DNA from: JBQLZQ01 sp052168355
GTDB taxonomy: Bacteria; Pseudomonadota; Alphaproteobacteria; DSM-16000; Inquilinaceae
Direction of reading: 5' to 3'
DNA length: 64,000 nt
Assembly: GCA_052168355.1 (NCBI GenBank)
Contig: JBQLZQ010000072.1
Coordinates: 1 to 64,000, forward strand
The translations under genes were made by a program, and so were the position numbers. Below are positions 8,209 to 16,473 of this stretch, piece by piece (position 1 is the first letter of the stretch; every line of letters starts with the position of its first letter). A model generated the notes under the pieces. That model saw only the letters and a list, made by a program, of their open reading frames with translations, did not search any database and had not been told where the DNA came from.

Positions 8209-8295
8209 CATATACTGACTTTCTCCGCGAACCATCTTGCACGCGATTCGTTGTGATCATTGAGGATCAGGGATATTGGACGGGCGAGAGGGCGA

Positions 8296-8655
8296 ATGCG
8301 GCGGACTTATCTTTTGGTGGCGGTGCCGGCGGCGGTGGGAGCCGCGCTTGGCGCCTGGGCCTACTTCGGCAAGAATACCGGCGTGGACGGCACGATCGGC
8401 GCGCTCCTCGCCTTCCTGGGCGCAGTGGCCGTGACGCTCGGCGCGCTCGCCGCCGTTGCGCGTCTGCCCGGCTGGGCCTCGGTCACGTTGAACGTGCTTC
8501 TGGCGCTCGGAACCTTACTGACCGCCTTTGCGGCCTGGATGCTGATGCAGACCCTCTTCGCCATCGCCATGTTGCTCGCCGGGGTCGCGCTCTGCGTCGC
8601 CCTTCTCGCGCCCGGACGGTTCGACGGCAAGGCCGATCGACGAGGAGCGGCCTGA
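8296..8655 (+). CDS. Small four-helix membrane protein upstream of the PQQ dehydrogenase
   Basis: 119 residues with four hydrophobic segments, starting YLLVAVPAAVGAALGAWAYF and ending ATLLAGVALCVALL-like. ATG at 8296 has GAGAGGG upstream. Its TGA overlaps the ATG of the PQQ dehydrogenase (8653-8657), which implies coupled translation. Membrane glucose and quinate dehydrogenases carry about five helices fused in front of the PQQ domain; the enzyme here has none. I infer that this protein supplies the membrane or quinone-docking part as a separate chain. No family name can be assigned with certainty. Confidence 0.7.
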   Translation: MRRTYLLVAVPAAVGAALGAWAYFGKNTGVDGTIGALLAFLGAVAVTLGALAAVARLPGWASVTLNVLLALGTLLTAFAAWMLMQTLFAIAMLLAGVALCVALLAPGRFDGKADRRGAA

Positions 8656-10529
8656 TGCGCGCGCTGGCCCTGATCGTTGCTGTGGTCGCCGTTCCCGCTG
8701 CGGCAGAGCAGCCGGTCTGGACAGGGTTCCACGGCGATCTCGGGTCCCGCAAGTTCTCGGCTGCCGAAAGCTTCACGCCCGAGACCGCCTCCCGGATCGA
8801 GCGCGCCTGGGAATACCACACCGGAGACGTCTCGGACGGTTCGGGAGACAAGCCCGCGACGATCTGGTCCGCGACGCCCGTCTACGCGAACGAGACGCTG
8901 TACCTCGGGACGCCCTTCTACCGGATCGTCGCGCTCGATCCGGCAACGGGTGAGGAGCGCTGGACCTACGACAGTCAGTCCACGCTCGAGGCGCTCACCC
9001 AGCCCGGCCTCAAGAACCGCGGCGTGGCCTATTGGGAGAGCGGCGCCGACGGACCCTGCGAGAAGCGCGTCTTCCTCGGGACGATGGATGCCGAGCTTCA
9101 CGCGGTGGACGCCGATACCGGCGCGCCCTGCGCCGACTTCGCTGACGACGGCATCCTGAACGTGAACCAGTGGAACGACGTGAACGACGTCTTCCCCTTC
9201 TCGCTTCTCCAGCCGCCCACCGTCGTCGGAGACCTCCTCCTGCTCGGGTGGGCGGGTGCGGACTGGGAATACTCCGCCACTCCGCCCGGAAGCCTTCTGG
9301 CCATCGACGCCCGAAGCGGCGAGCTCGTCTGGGAAAGAGGCTTCATTCCGGAGGATCTGATACAGTCCACGGGGACGGCGAACATCTGGACGGCGATGAC
9401 CGTCGATCCGGAGCTCGGCATGGTCTACGTCCCAGTGTCGTCGCCCTCGCCGAACTACTGGGGCGGCAATCGCGTCGACGCGATCCCGCTGGCAACCTCG
9501 ACCACGGCGATCGATCTCGGGACGGGAGACGTGGTCTGGAGCTTCCAGCACGTCCGGCACGACATCTGGGACTATGACACACCCGCCGCACCGCAGCTCG
9601 TCGATCTCGAGCGGGACGGCGGGATCGTTCCGGCCCTCGTGCAGGCCACCAAGCAGGGGTTCCTGTTCGTGCTCGACCGGCGGACCGGCGAGCCGCTGTT
9701 CCCCATCGAGGAAATCGAGGTCCCGCAGAGCACGGCGGAAGGTGAGCAGACGGCGCCGACCCAGCCCGTGGCCACGCTCCCGGAGCCAACGAACGACCCC
9801 TTCGAGATGCCCCCAGTCTGGTTCCTTGCCGATCTGACCGGTGCAGGGCAATGCAGCCGGGAGCGCGAGCGCTACCTCTACGAAGGGCTTTACACGCCGC
9901 CCTCGGAACAGGGCAGCTTCCTCTATCCCGGTACGGCGGGCTCCAACAATTGGGGCGGCGCCGCCATAGATGACCGGAATGACATTCTCTACGTCAACTC
10001 CATGCGTATCGTGCAGGTCATCCGCCTGATCCCGCGCGACATCTACGAAGAGACGGCCGGCGGGAGCGGGGCCGAGGAAGGCTACTACCCCCAGGAGGGC
10101 GCGCCCTACGGCATCCAGCTGTCGGAATGGCGCAACTGGCTTGGCCTGCCCTGCTGGGAGCCTCCGTTCGGGACGTTCTCGGCCTACGACCTCCGGACCG
10201 GCGAGCGGCTCTACGAGGTGCCGTTCGGGATGGCCCAGTACGGTGGTTTCTACGGCTTCCGCGCCTGGGGGACACCGACCCTTGGCGGCCCGGTCGTCAC
10301 GGCCGGGGGGCTCGTGTTCATCGGTGCGTCGATGGACGCGCGGGTTCGCGCCCTCGACGCGCGCACGGGCGAGGAAGTGTGGTCTGACCTGGTCGAGGCG
10401 CCGACGGTAGCGAACCCGGCGGTATTCACGCACGAAGGCGTGGATTACGCGGTCTTCGCGGTCGGCGGGAACCCGATACTGGCACCGGGTGTTGCCGATC
10501 AGATCGTAGCCTACAAGGTGAGCGACTGA
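8655..10529 (+). CDS. PQQ-dependent membrane-type dehydrogenase (glucose/quinate family), soluble form
   Basis: 624 residues with a short signal peptide (ALALIVAVVAVPAAAEQ). The rest is an eight-bladed PQQ propeller of the GDH/QDH type: repeated IVALDPATGEERW-like blade motifs, WSFQHVRHDIWDYDTPAAPQ, and near the end GTPTLGGPVVTAGGLVFIGA followed by MDARVRALDARTGEEVW. The family oxidises sugars, polyols or hydroxy acids in the periplasm and passes electrons to ubiquinone. It lacks the usual N-terminal helices, which the overlapping upstream gene may replace. No haem c motif is present. The substrate is unknown. Confidence 0.85.
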   Translation: MRALALIVAVVAVPAAAEQPVWTGFHGDLGSRKFSAAESFTPETASRIERAWEYHTGDVSDGSGDKPATIWSATPVYANETLYLGTPFYRIVALDPATGEERWTYDSQSTLEALTQPGLKNRGVAYWESGADGPCEKRVFLGTMDAELHAVDADTGAPCADFADDGILNVNQWNDVNDVFPFSLLQPPTVVGDLLLLGWAGADWEYSATPPGSLLAIDARSGELVWERGFIPEDLIQSTGTANIWTAMTVDPELGMVYVPVSSPSPNYWGGNRVDAIPLATSTTAIDLGTGDVVWSFQHVRHDIWDYDTPAAPQLVDLERDGGIVPALVQATKQGFLFVLDRRTGEPLFPIEEIEVPQSTAEGEQTAPTQPVATLPEPTNDPFEMPPVWFLADLTGAGQCSRERERYLYEGLYTPPSEQGSFLYPGTAGSNNWGGAAIDDRNDILYVNSMRIVQVIRLIPRDIYEETAGGSGAEEGYYPQEGAPYGIQLSEWRNWLGLPCWEPPFGTFSAYDLRTGERLYEVPFGMAQYGGFYGFRAWGTPTLGGPVVTAGGLVFIGASMDARVRALDARTGEEVWSDLVEAPTVANPAVFTHEGVDYAVFAVGGNPILAPGVADQIVAYKVSD

Positions 10530-10530
10530 G

Positions 10531-11259
10531 GTGGACGAGCCGCACACGCTTCCGACACTTCTGCCTGGCATCTACTGCGGGCCAGCGCCCCACCCTGCGG
10601 AACTGTGGAGCGAGTGGAATTTTGATCCCGTTCTCCTCCTCTCGCTTGCAGCGCTTGCCGTGGGCCTGCGTCGATCGCCACCGGGCCTGGTCGCCGTCGG
10701 CGTCCTCGCCATTGCCTTCGTCTCGCCCCTGTGCGCCCTGTCGTCGGCGCTCTTTTCAGCCCGCACCGTCCATCATGTCCTTCTTGTCGCCGTCGCGGCT
10801 CCGCTCTTTGCCTTGGCGTATCCGGCCCCCCGGCCGCAACTGACGGCTCTGCATTTCGGCCTTGCGACAGCTGTTCTCTGGCTCTGGCATGTCCCGGCGG
10901 CCTACGACCGTGCGCTGTCGGACATGGCTGTCTACTGGTTGATGCAGGGCTCCCTGCTTGTCACCGCGACAGTCTTCTGGCGCGCAGCACTGGGGCCGGG
11001 CCAGCCAATGGGCGGCGCGCTTCTCTGGACGCTAGCCGCCTTCATGCAAATGGGGCTCCTTGGGGCGCTCCTCACCTTCGCGCCGACTGCACTCTATGCT
11101 GCCCATGCCGCCGCGCCGCTGGACTGGGGGTTGACACCGCTGGCCGACCAGCAACTCGCCGGTCTGGCGATGTGGGTACCGGCGGGCATTCCCTATGCGA
11201 TCCTCATGGCCGTCGTCGCGCGTCGTGACTGGCGCGCGGCCACAGGCGCCAAGACATGA
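10531..11259 (+). CDS. Caa3-type cytochrome oxidase assembly factor (CtaG-like)
   Basis: 242 residues, GTG start at 10531, with about seven hydrophobic helices. The Caa3_CtaG pattern is visible: SALFSARTVHHVLLVAVAAP, TAVLWLWHVPAAYDRAL and LTPLADQQLAGLAMWVPAG, including the histidines expected for copper handling. It starts one base after the dehydrogenase stop and overlaps the next gene by 4 bases. I infer a role in inserting CuB into the oxidase encoded just downstream. Confidence 0.85.
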   Translation: MDEPHTLPTLLPGIYCGPAPHPAELWSEWNFDPVLLLSLAALAVGLRRSPPGLVAVGVLAIAFVSPLCALSSALFSARTVHHVLLVAVAAPLFALAYPAPRPQLTALHFGLATAVLWLWHVPAAYDRALSDMAVYWLMQGSLLVTATVFWRAALGPGQPMGGALLWTLAAFMQMGLLGALLTFAPTALYAAHAAAPLDWGLTPLADQQLAGLAMWVPAGIPYAILMAVVARRDWRAATGAKT

Positions 11260-11765
11260 GCGCCACGATCGACGCGCTGGTGCCGCATCTGAAGGCGTTT
11301 CACATCGCAATGCTCTTGATCTGGTGCGGCGGGCTCTTTGCGCTGCCGCTCATGCTCGTACGTCACGACCCTGCCATCGGTCAGGACGACTACACCCGGA
11401 TCCGCCTGGCCACACATTACGGCTACACGTTCGTCGTCACGGCGGCCGCCCTTTTCGCGATCGGCTCGGGCACGATCCTGATCTTCGTCCGCGACGTTTT
11501 CGAGGTCTGGCTCTACGCCAAGCTCGTGGCGGTCGCTTTTCTCGTGCTGTTCCACGTCTGGGTCGGCTACACGGTCGTGGCCGTCGCCGAATTGGAGGAC
11601 GAGGCGCCACCGCCAGCGCGTTGGCCGATCGTGTGCTTGCTGGTGCTGGTCCTGTCGGTCCTTGCGCTCGTCCTTACCAAGCCGGACCTTGAGGAGGTGC
11701 CGCTGCCTGCCTGGCTGGTCGAGCCAATCGGTTACGAACTGCCCTTCGACGTTCCCAGGCGATAG
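11256..11765 (+). CDS. CopD/HemJ-like integral membrane protein
   Basis: 169 residues with four hydrophobic helices. The first reads LKAFHIAMLLIWCGGLFALP followed by a basic RHD. This and the later WLYAKLVAVAFLVLFHVWVG resemble the CopD/HemJ (UPF0093) group, whose members bind haem through conserved histidines or act in copper export or haem synthesis. Overlaps ctaG by 4 bases (ATGA). Its 3' end overlaps the convergent DUF2231 gene by 34 bases. It may support cofactor supply for the neighbouring oxidase; this is inference. Confidence 0.7.
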   Translation: MSATIDALVPHLKAFHIAMLLIWCGGLFALPLMLVRHDPAIGQDDYTRIRLATHYGYTFVVTAAALFAIGSGTILIFVRDVFEVWLYAKLVAVAFLVLFHVWVGYTVVAVAELEDEAPPPARWPIVCLLVLVLSVLALVLTKPDLEEVPLPAWLVEPIGYELPFDVPRR

Positions 11766-12250
11766 TCGAATACGAGCTTGCCCCCATGCCATCCCGTTGC
11801 CGATACCACGAGTACGTTGAAGCCCGACAGCAGCAAGCCGTAAGGCAGGACCGCTGCCTCGTAGCCATCGAGCCTCTGGCCCCAGTTCGCGCCCAAGAGC
11901 GACAGGAGCAGGACAGCGATGACGGCGTGCGTCCAGGCTGGCGCGCGAATGCGGATACCGGGCACGAGAAGAAGTTCCGCAGTCCCGGTGAGCGCCGCAG
12001 CCAAACCAAACAGGAAGGCGGTGCCCGCGGCCCATATGGCGGCCCGCGCCCAGAACGCGTCGCCGGACAGCCAGTAGAGCCCGTCCGCCCCGAAGGTGCA
12101 GAAGGTCAGCGCGACAGGGAACGCCACGGACATGGCGTGCAGGGGATGGCCCCAGAGACCGACGATCGATTCAGTGCGGTTATAACCCTCGGTCTGTTCG
12201 AGCGGGTCGCGCAGCGCCTCTTTCGGTGGTTCCTCCGTCTTGTCGCTCAT
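11732..12250 (-). CDS. DUF2231 membrane protein
   Basis: 172 residues; a polar N-terminus, then four hydrophobic helices beginning with LWGHPLHAMSVAFPVALTFC, the HPLH signature of DUF2231. A good ribosome site (GGAGGACGG) precedes ATG 12250. DUF2231 proteins are small membrane proteins of unknown function often found near cytochrome genes. It is on the opposite strand inside the respiratory cluster, convergent with the CopD-like gene and divergent from the oxidase subunit II gene. Confidence 0.75.
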   Translation of the reverse strand: MSDKTEEPPKEALRDPLEQTEGYNRTESIVGLWGHPLHAMSVAFPVALTFCTFGADGLYWLSGDAFWARAAIWAAGTAFLFGLAAALTGTAELLLVPGIRIRAPAWTHAVIAVLLLSLLGANWGQRLDGYEAAVLPYGLLLSGFNVLVVSATGWHGGKLVFDYRLGTSKGSS

Positions 12251-12277
12251 CTGCCGTCCTCCATCCTGCGCACCGTC

Positions 12278-12925
12278 GTGGGGTCAACGCCTCTGGCGCT
12301 CGGGGGTTGCGTCACCGAACTGTCGGCCCTGCATCCGGCCGGTCCAGCCGCCGAGGCGATTGCCATGCTCTGGTGGGGAATGCTTGCCGGTGCAACCGCG
12401 ATCTTCCTGTTCGTAATGATCCTACTCTGGATCGGGTTTCGGCGTGAGCCTCAACCGCCGCGCGAGCACCTTTTCCTGCCGGGTCTCGGCATCGCCTTTC
12501 CGCTCGCGGTACTCGCCCTGCTCCTCGCCTGGGGCCTCTGGGCGGGAGAACGGCTGCTGCCGCGGGCCACACCCGAGACCGTGCGGGTCGAGGCGGTGGC
12601 GCGGCAGTGGGCCTGGACCTTCCGCTACGAGGACCTGCCGGGGCACCGGACCGACGGCGTGCTGCATATTCCTGTCGGGCGACCGGTCGACGTCGCGATC
12701 ACGAGCGCCGACGTCGTCCACAGCTTCTGGGTGCCGCGGCTCGCGGGCAAGCTCGACGCGATCCCCGGACATGTGAACCTCCTGCGGATCGAGGCCGCCG
12801 CACCCGGTTCCTATGCCGGGCTCGGCGCCGAGTTCAACGGAACTGGCTACATGAATCACCGCTTCACCGTCGTCGCGCACGACGCGGAGGGCTGGGACGG
12901 CTTTCTGGCGGGAGAAGACCGCTGA
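12278..12925 (+). CDS. Terminal oxidase subunit II without CuA ligands (quinol-oxidase type)
   Basis: About 215 residues: a lipobox-like start (PLALGGC), two transmembrane helices (AMLWWGMLAGATAIFLFVMI and FPLAVLALLLAWGLWAG), then the cupredoxin domain (VVHSFWVPRLAGKLDAIPGH). At the CuA loop the sequence is YAGLGAEFNGTGYMNHRF: both cysteines and the His/Met ligands are replaced. That is the state of quinol oxidase subunit II (CyoA/QoxA). The start is uncertain: GTG 12278 is given, but CTG 12251 would provide a better lipoprotein signal; no ATG fits. Divergent from DUF2231 and coupled to subunit I. Confidence 0.8.
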   Translation: MGSTPLALGGCVTELSALHPAGPAAEAIAMLWWGMLAGATAIFLFVMILLWIGFRREPQPPREHLFLPGLGIAFPLAVLALLLAWGLWAGERLLPRATPETVRVEAVARQWAWTFRYEDLPGHRTDGVLHIPVGRPVDVAITSADVVHSFWVPRLAGKLDAIPGHVNLLRIEAAAPGSYAGLGAEFNGTGYMNHRFTVVAHDAEGWDGFLAGEDR

Positions 12926-15405
12926 CGGCGCTGAAGCTTCATCGCGCGCTGACGCCCATCTGGAAGTCGGATCCCGGGTGGCGCGGCTGGTTCACCACGG
13001 TCAACCACACCGACCTTGGTCGGATGTTTCTCGTTGTGGCGACCTTTTTCTTCGTCGTGGCGGGCCTTCTTGCCATGCTCCTCCGGGCACAGCTTGCCAC
13101 CCCGCGCTCGGCCTTCATGGGGCCGGAGGTCTACAACCAGATCTTTACGATGCACGGGACCATGATGATGTTCCTGTTCGCGATCCCCACCTTCGAGGGG
13201 CTCGCGGTCTATTTGCTGCCGAAGATGCTAGGGTCCCGCGACCTCGCCTTTCCGAGGCTCACCGCGTACGGCTTCTGGTGCTACGTCTTCGGCGGCTCGA
13301 TGATGATCTTTGCGCTTCTCGCGGGGATCGCGCCGGATTCGGGGTGGTTCATGTATCCGCCCCTGTCCTCGACGCTCGGCTCGCCCGGCATCAACTCCGA
13401 CTTCTGGCTGATCGGGATCACCTTTGTCGAGATCTCGGCCATCTGCGCGGCGGTCGAGATCACCGTTACGGTCCTGCGCTACCGGGCACCGGGTATGAGC
13501 CTTGCGCGGATGCCGATCTTCGCCTGGTATGCGCTCGTCACCGCCGTGATGATCCTCACGGGTTTCCCGCCGCTCATTCTCGGCTCGATCCTTCTCGAAC
13601 TCGAACGCGCCTTCGACATGCCGTTCTTCCAGGTGGCCGAGGGCGGAGACGCGCTTCTGTGGCAGCACCTCTTCTGGCTTTTCGGCCACCCCGAGGTCTA
13701 CATCATCTTTCTTCCCGCCGCGGCAGCGATCTCGACCATTATCCCGGTGATGGCCCGAACCACGCTTCTCGGCTACGGCTGGATCGTCGCGGCGGCGATT
13801 TCGCTCGGTGTGCTGAGCTTCGGCCTATGGGTGCATCACATGTTCACCACCGGCATTCCGCATATGGGGCTTGCGTTCTTCTCGGCCGCCTCGACGCTCG
13901 TAGCGGTGCCCACGGCGGTGCAGATCTTCGCCTGGATCGGAACGATCTGGAAGGGGCGGCCCGAACTGCACCTGCCGCTGCTCTGGATCCTCGCCTTTTT
14001 CGCGACATTCGTGATGGGGGGCCTTACCGGCGTGATGGTCGCCGTGGTGCCGTTCGACTGGCAGGCCCACGACACCTACTTCATCGTGGCGCATCTGCAC
14101 TACGTGCTGATCGGCGGGTTCGTCTTCCCGATGCTCGCGGCTCTCTACTACTGGATGCCGCACGTCACCGGCAGGAGGCGGTTCTTCAAGCTGGGCGAGG
14201 TAGCCTTCTGGCTGATCTTCACGGGCTTTCACGGCACCTTCTTCCTGCTCCATCTCGCCGGTCTGCTCGGCATGCGGCGGCGCGTCCCGACCTATGATCC
14301 CGGCCAGGGCTGGGAAATCATCAACCTCATAGCGTCGGTCAGCGCTTTCCTTATGGCGATCGGGTTCGCGCTCGTCCTGATCGACGTCGTCATAAATGCG
14401 GCGGTCGCGATCCGCGGCTCTCGCAATCCGTGGAGCGCGGGGACGCTTGAATGGGCGATGCCCACGCCGAGCGCGGCCTACAACTTCGCGAGCCTGCCCC
14501 ACGTCGCCGCGCGTGATCCGCTGCACGCAGAGCCGGACCTGCCGGTGCGCATCGCGCGCGGAGAGGGGTATCTCGGCGACGCCTCGCGCGGGCGCCGCGA
14601 GACACTGGCCGTGGACGTCGCGACGGGACGGCCGGACCACGTCGTCGTTTTTCCCGGCAACACGGCGCTCCCCGTGACGATGGCCGCCGTGACCGGCGGG
14701 CTGTTCCTTGGCATGCTGGTCAAGGCCTACTGGCTGGTACCGCTCTCGATCCTGGGAGTCGTGGCGTTGGCGATCCGCTGGGTCTGGGGACTTGGCGCAC
14801 GCAGGGACGAAGGCCCGATCGCGGTCGGCCATGGGCTGATGGTGAAGCCGGCCGCGGAAGTGGAGCGTCCGCCGGGGTGGTGGGGAACCCTCTTCCTGCT
14901 TGTGGCCAATGGGACGTTCTTCGGGTCGCTTCTCTTCGGCTACGCCTTCCTTTTCACCATCGCTCCGAACTGGCCGCCCCCGGCCTGGGCCCCGCCGAGC
15001 GCCGCTGGCATCCTTCTTCTCGCCGCAGGTGCCGCGCTCACCCTCGCCGGACCCCGCCTTGCGCGCTTTCGCCTCGCCAGAGACGGAGGTCCGGTCGCGG
15101 CGCTGCTCGTCACGCTCGCGGGTGCCGCGGCTTTGTTGGCTGCCGCGACACTGGCCGTGGCTGGCGTTCCCGACCCGACCCGCCACGCCTTCGATGCCAC
15201 CCTCTGGGTGCTCGTCGGGTACGGTGCCGCCCACGCCACGCTTGCCGGTCTTGTCGCCGGAGTCCTCTGGGCCCGCTTTCGGGCGGGATTCGTGGCACCG
15301 ACGCGGCGGGGCGAGATCAACATTCTCATCCTCTGGTCGGACTATGCCGCTGGTGTATCCACCGTGGGACTGCTTGCCGTCTGGCTGCCCGGAGTGTTGG
15401 GATGA
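12922..15405 (+). CDS. Terminal oxidase, fused subunits I and III
   Basis: About 827 residues. The first ~550 are haem-copper oxidase subunit I: MHGTMMMFLFAIP (haem a ligand), GHPEVYIIFLPA (CuB His, the Glu of the proton channel, cross-linked Tyr), LWVHHMFTTG (CuB histidines) and VAHLHYVLIGG (haem ligands). A linker follows, then from about residue 650 a subunit III part starting RPPGWWGTLFLLVANGTFFG and ending ILWSDYAAGVSTVGLLAVW. No ATG fits before the first helix; CTG at 12922, after GGGAGAAG and overlapping the subunit II stop, is the best start. With its CuA-less partner it probably oxidises ubiquinol. Confidence 0.85.
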   Translation: MTALKLHRALTPIWKSDPGWRGWFTTVNHTDLGRMFLVVATFFFVVAGLLAMLLRAQLATPRSAFMGPEVYNQIFTMHGTMMMFLFAIPTFEGLAVYLLPKMLGSRDLAFPRLTAYGFWCYVFGGSMMIFALLAGIAPDSGWFMYPPLSSTLGSPGINSDFWLIGITFVEISAICAAVEITVTVLRYRAPGMSLARMPIFAWYALVTAVMILTGFPPLILGSILLELERAFDMPFFQVAEGGDALLWQHLFWLFGHPEVYIIFLPAAAAISTIIPVMARTTLLGYGWIVAAAISLGVLSFGLWVHHMFTTGIPHMGLAFFSAASTLVAVPTAVQIFAWIGTIWKGRPELHLPLLWILAFFATFVMGGLTGVMVAVVPFDWQAHDTYFIVAHLHYVLIGGFVFPMLAALYYWMPHVTGRRRFFKLGEVAFWLIFTGFHGTFFLLHLAGLLGMRRRVPTYDPGQGWEIINLIASVSAFLMAIGFALVLIDVVINAAVAIRGSRNPWSAGTLEWAMPTPSAAYNFASLPHVAARDPLHAEPDLPVRIARGEGYLGDASRGRRETLAVDVATGRPDHVVVFPGNTALPVTMAAVTGGLFLGMLVKAYWLVPLSILGVVALAIRWVWGLGARRDEGPIAVGHGLMVKPAAEVERPPGWWGTLFLLVANGTFFGSLLFGYAFLFTIAPNWPPPAWAPPSAAGILLLAAGAALTLAGPRLARFRLARDGGPVAALLVTLAGAAALLAAATLAVAGVPDPTRHAFDATLWVLVGYGAAHATLAGLVAGVLWARFRAGFVAPTRRGEINILILWSDYAAGVSTVGLLAVWLPGVLG

Positions 15406-15722
15406 GCGACATTCTGCGCCTCTCGCTGCCCCTGACGCTCTGGCTTGCCACCTTCAGCAGCGTTTACGGCCTCCATGGGTTCCTCTGTTCCAGCCGCTTT
15501 GCCGAGAACGCCCTGCTCGGCGGAACGGACCGTCTCCTCCTGATCGGCGCGGGGCTTCTTGCCATCGGGCTGCAAGCGACATGTCTTCTATCACTGCGGT
15601 CCCCCCGTTGGGGCGGGCCGCCGGGTTTCGCGAGACGAATTGCCTTGAGGCTCGGCGTGCTCGCGTTCTTCGCCACTCTTTGGACGCTCGTGCCCATAAT
15701 CGCTACGTCGCACTGCCAATGA
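15402..15722 (+). CDS. Small membrane protein at the end of the oxidase operon
   Basis: 106 residues with three hydrophobic helices (SLPLTLWLATFSSVYGLHGF, RLLLIGAGLLAIGLQATCLL, VLAFFATLWTLVPIIA). It overlaps the fused oxidase gene by 4 bases (ATGA), so it is translated with it. Its position fits an accessory or subunit IV-like protein, but I see no recognisable family motif. Confidence 0.65.
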   Translation: MSDILRLSLPLTLWLATFSSVYGLHGFLCSSRFAENALLGGTDRLLLIGAGLLAIGLQATCLLSLRSPRWGGPPGFARRIALRLGVLAFFATLWTLVPIIATSHCQ

Positions 15723-15779
15723 GGTCTTGGCGCCCGTCGCGCAGCCTGTCGGCCAGATCGTCACGAGAGGGAGGGCGAC

Positions 15780-16282
15780 GCGCTGCCGCCTCGAGCATCC
15801 GTCTTCGCCATCGAGCGCATCAGGCCATCCCCAGCAGAACGGACGTCACGAGCGCATGCACCTGACCCTCAAGCAGGAAACCGCAAGGCCGCCGGTCGCA
15901 AACATCATCGCCCAGCAGGAGCGCTTCGAGACCTTCGTCACCGCCTTCAACACAGAACAGCCGCACGAGGCGCTGGCCATGAAGATCCCCGGCGGAGGTC
16001 TATACCTCCTCTTCAAGGCCCTATACCGGCTTGCCGGATCTCGACTACCCCTTGCATAACCGCGACGTCGTGGTCACCGACTGCGGCCGCATCCGCGTGC
16101 ACCGCAAGAAAACCAACATCTCCACAGTCCTCGCCGGCCAGAAACTCGGCATAGGGGAGGTCGACGACGCCATTTGGCTCGTCAGTTTCATGCAGTACGA
16201 TCTCGGATACATCGACTTGGAACAGAGAACCCTGCAAACCATCGACACCCCGTTCGGCACGAGGGTGTCACCCATGTCTTAG
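15780..16282 (+). pseudogene. IS481-type transposase remnant, two frameshifts
   Basis: Three reading frames in succession carry the C-terminal half of an rve-domain transposase. Frame 3 has AIERIRP (ends about 15818). Frame 1 has GHPQQNGRHERMHLTLKQET and TFVTAFNTEQPHEALAMK (to about 15990), including the Glu of the DDE site. Frame 2 has GLPDLDYPLHNRDVVVTD and QKLGIGEVDDAIWLVSFM, ending PFGTRVSPMS at 16282. One base is lost near 15820 and another shift lies near 15995. The N-terminus and first two DDE residues are missing, so it is inactive. Confidence 0.8.
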
Positions 16283-16304
16283 GGACAAGCTGTCACCCAT
16301 GTCT
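16266..16304. repeat. Direct 14-bp repeat at the IS481 remnant end
   Basis: TGTCACCCATGTCT occurs at 16266-16279 (spanning the transposase end) and again at 16291-16304. IS481-type elements often carry TGTCACCC-like termini, so the second copy probably marks the right end of the element, 21 bases from the tRNA gene. Confidence 0.5.
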
Positions 16305-16325
16305 CCGGTATGGACCTTTGAGCGA

Positions 16326-16402
16326 TGGTAGCGGAGGAGGGACTCGAACCCCCGACACGCGGATTATGATTCCGCTGCTCTAACCAGCTGAGCTACTCCG
16401 CC
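16326..16402 (-). tRNA. tRNA-Met (anticodon CAT)
   Basis: The minus strand folds as a complete cloverleaf of 77 nt with encoded CCA. The acceptor stem is GGCGGAG/CTCCGCT with a closing mismatch at the base typical of alphaproteobacteria, and the D arm reads GCTCAGCTGGTTAGAGC. The anticodon stem GCGGA/TCCGC holds loop ATCATAA (anticodon CAT), and the T arm is GGGGGTTCGAGTCCC. The acceptor and anticodon stem fit elongator tRNA-Met; CAT could also be a lysidine-modified Ile tRNA. Its 3' end faces the accessory region on the left. Confidence 0.93.
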
Positions 16403-16473
16403 GCCGTCCTGCCTATATTGCCCCGGCCGGGCCGGTGTCAAGGCCGGGGTTAGGCCCCGGCCCGCCGCGCCGC

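Noticed and set aside
8009..8260. 83-codon minus-strand ORF ending LILLKNSA
   Set aside because: No known family; overlaps the degraded DUF4287 end. It may belong to a repeated element but cannot be supported as a gene.
13825..15234. 469-codon minus-strand frame within the oxidase gene
   Set aside because: Highly charged, Arg/Glu-rich composition typical of antisense of a membrane protein; the plus strand has all haem and copper ligands.
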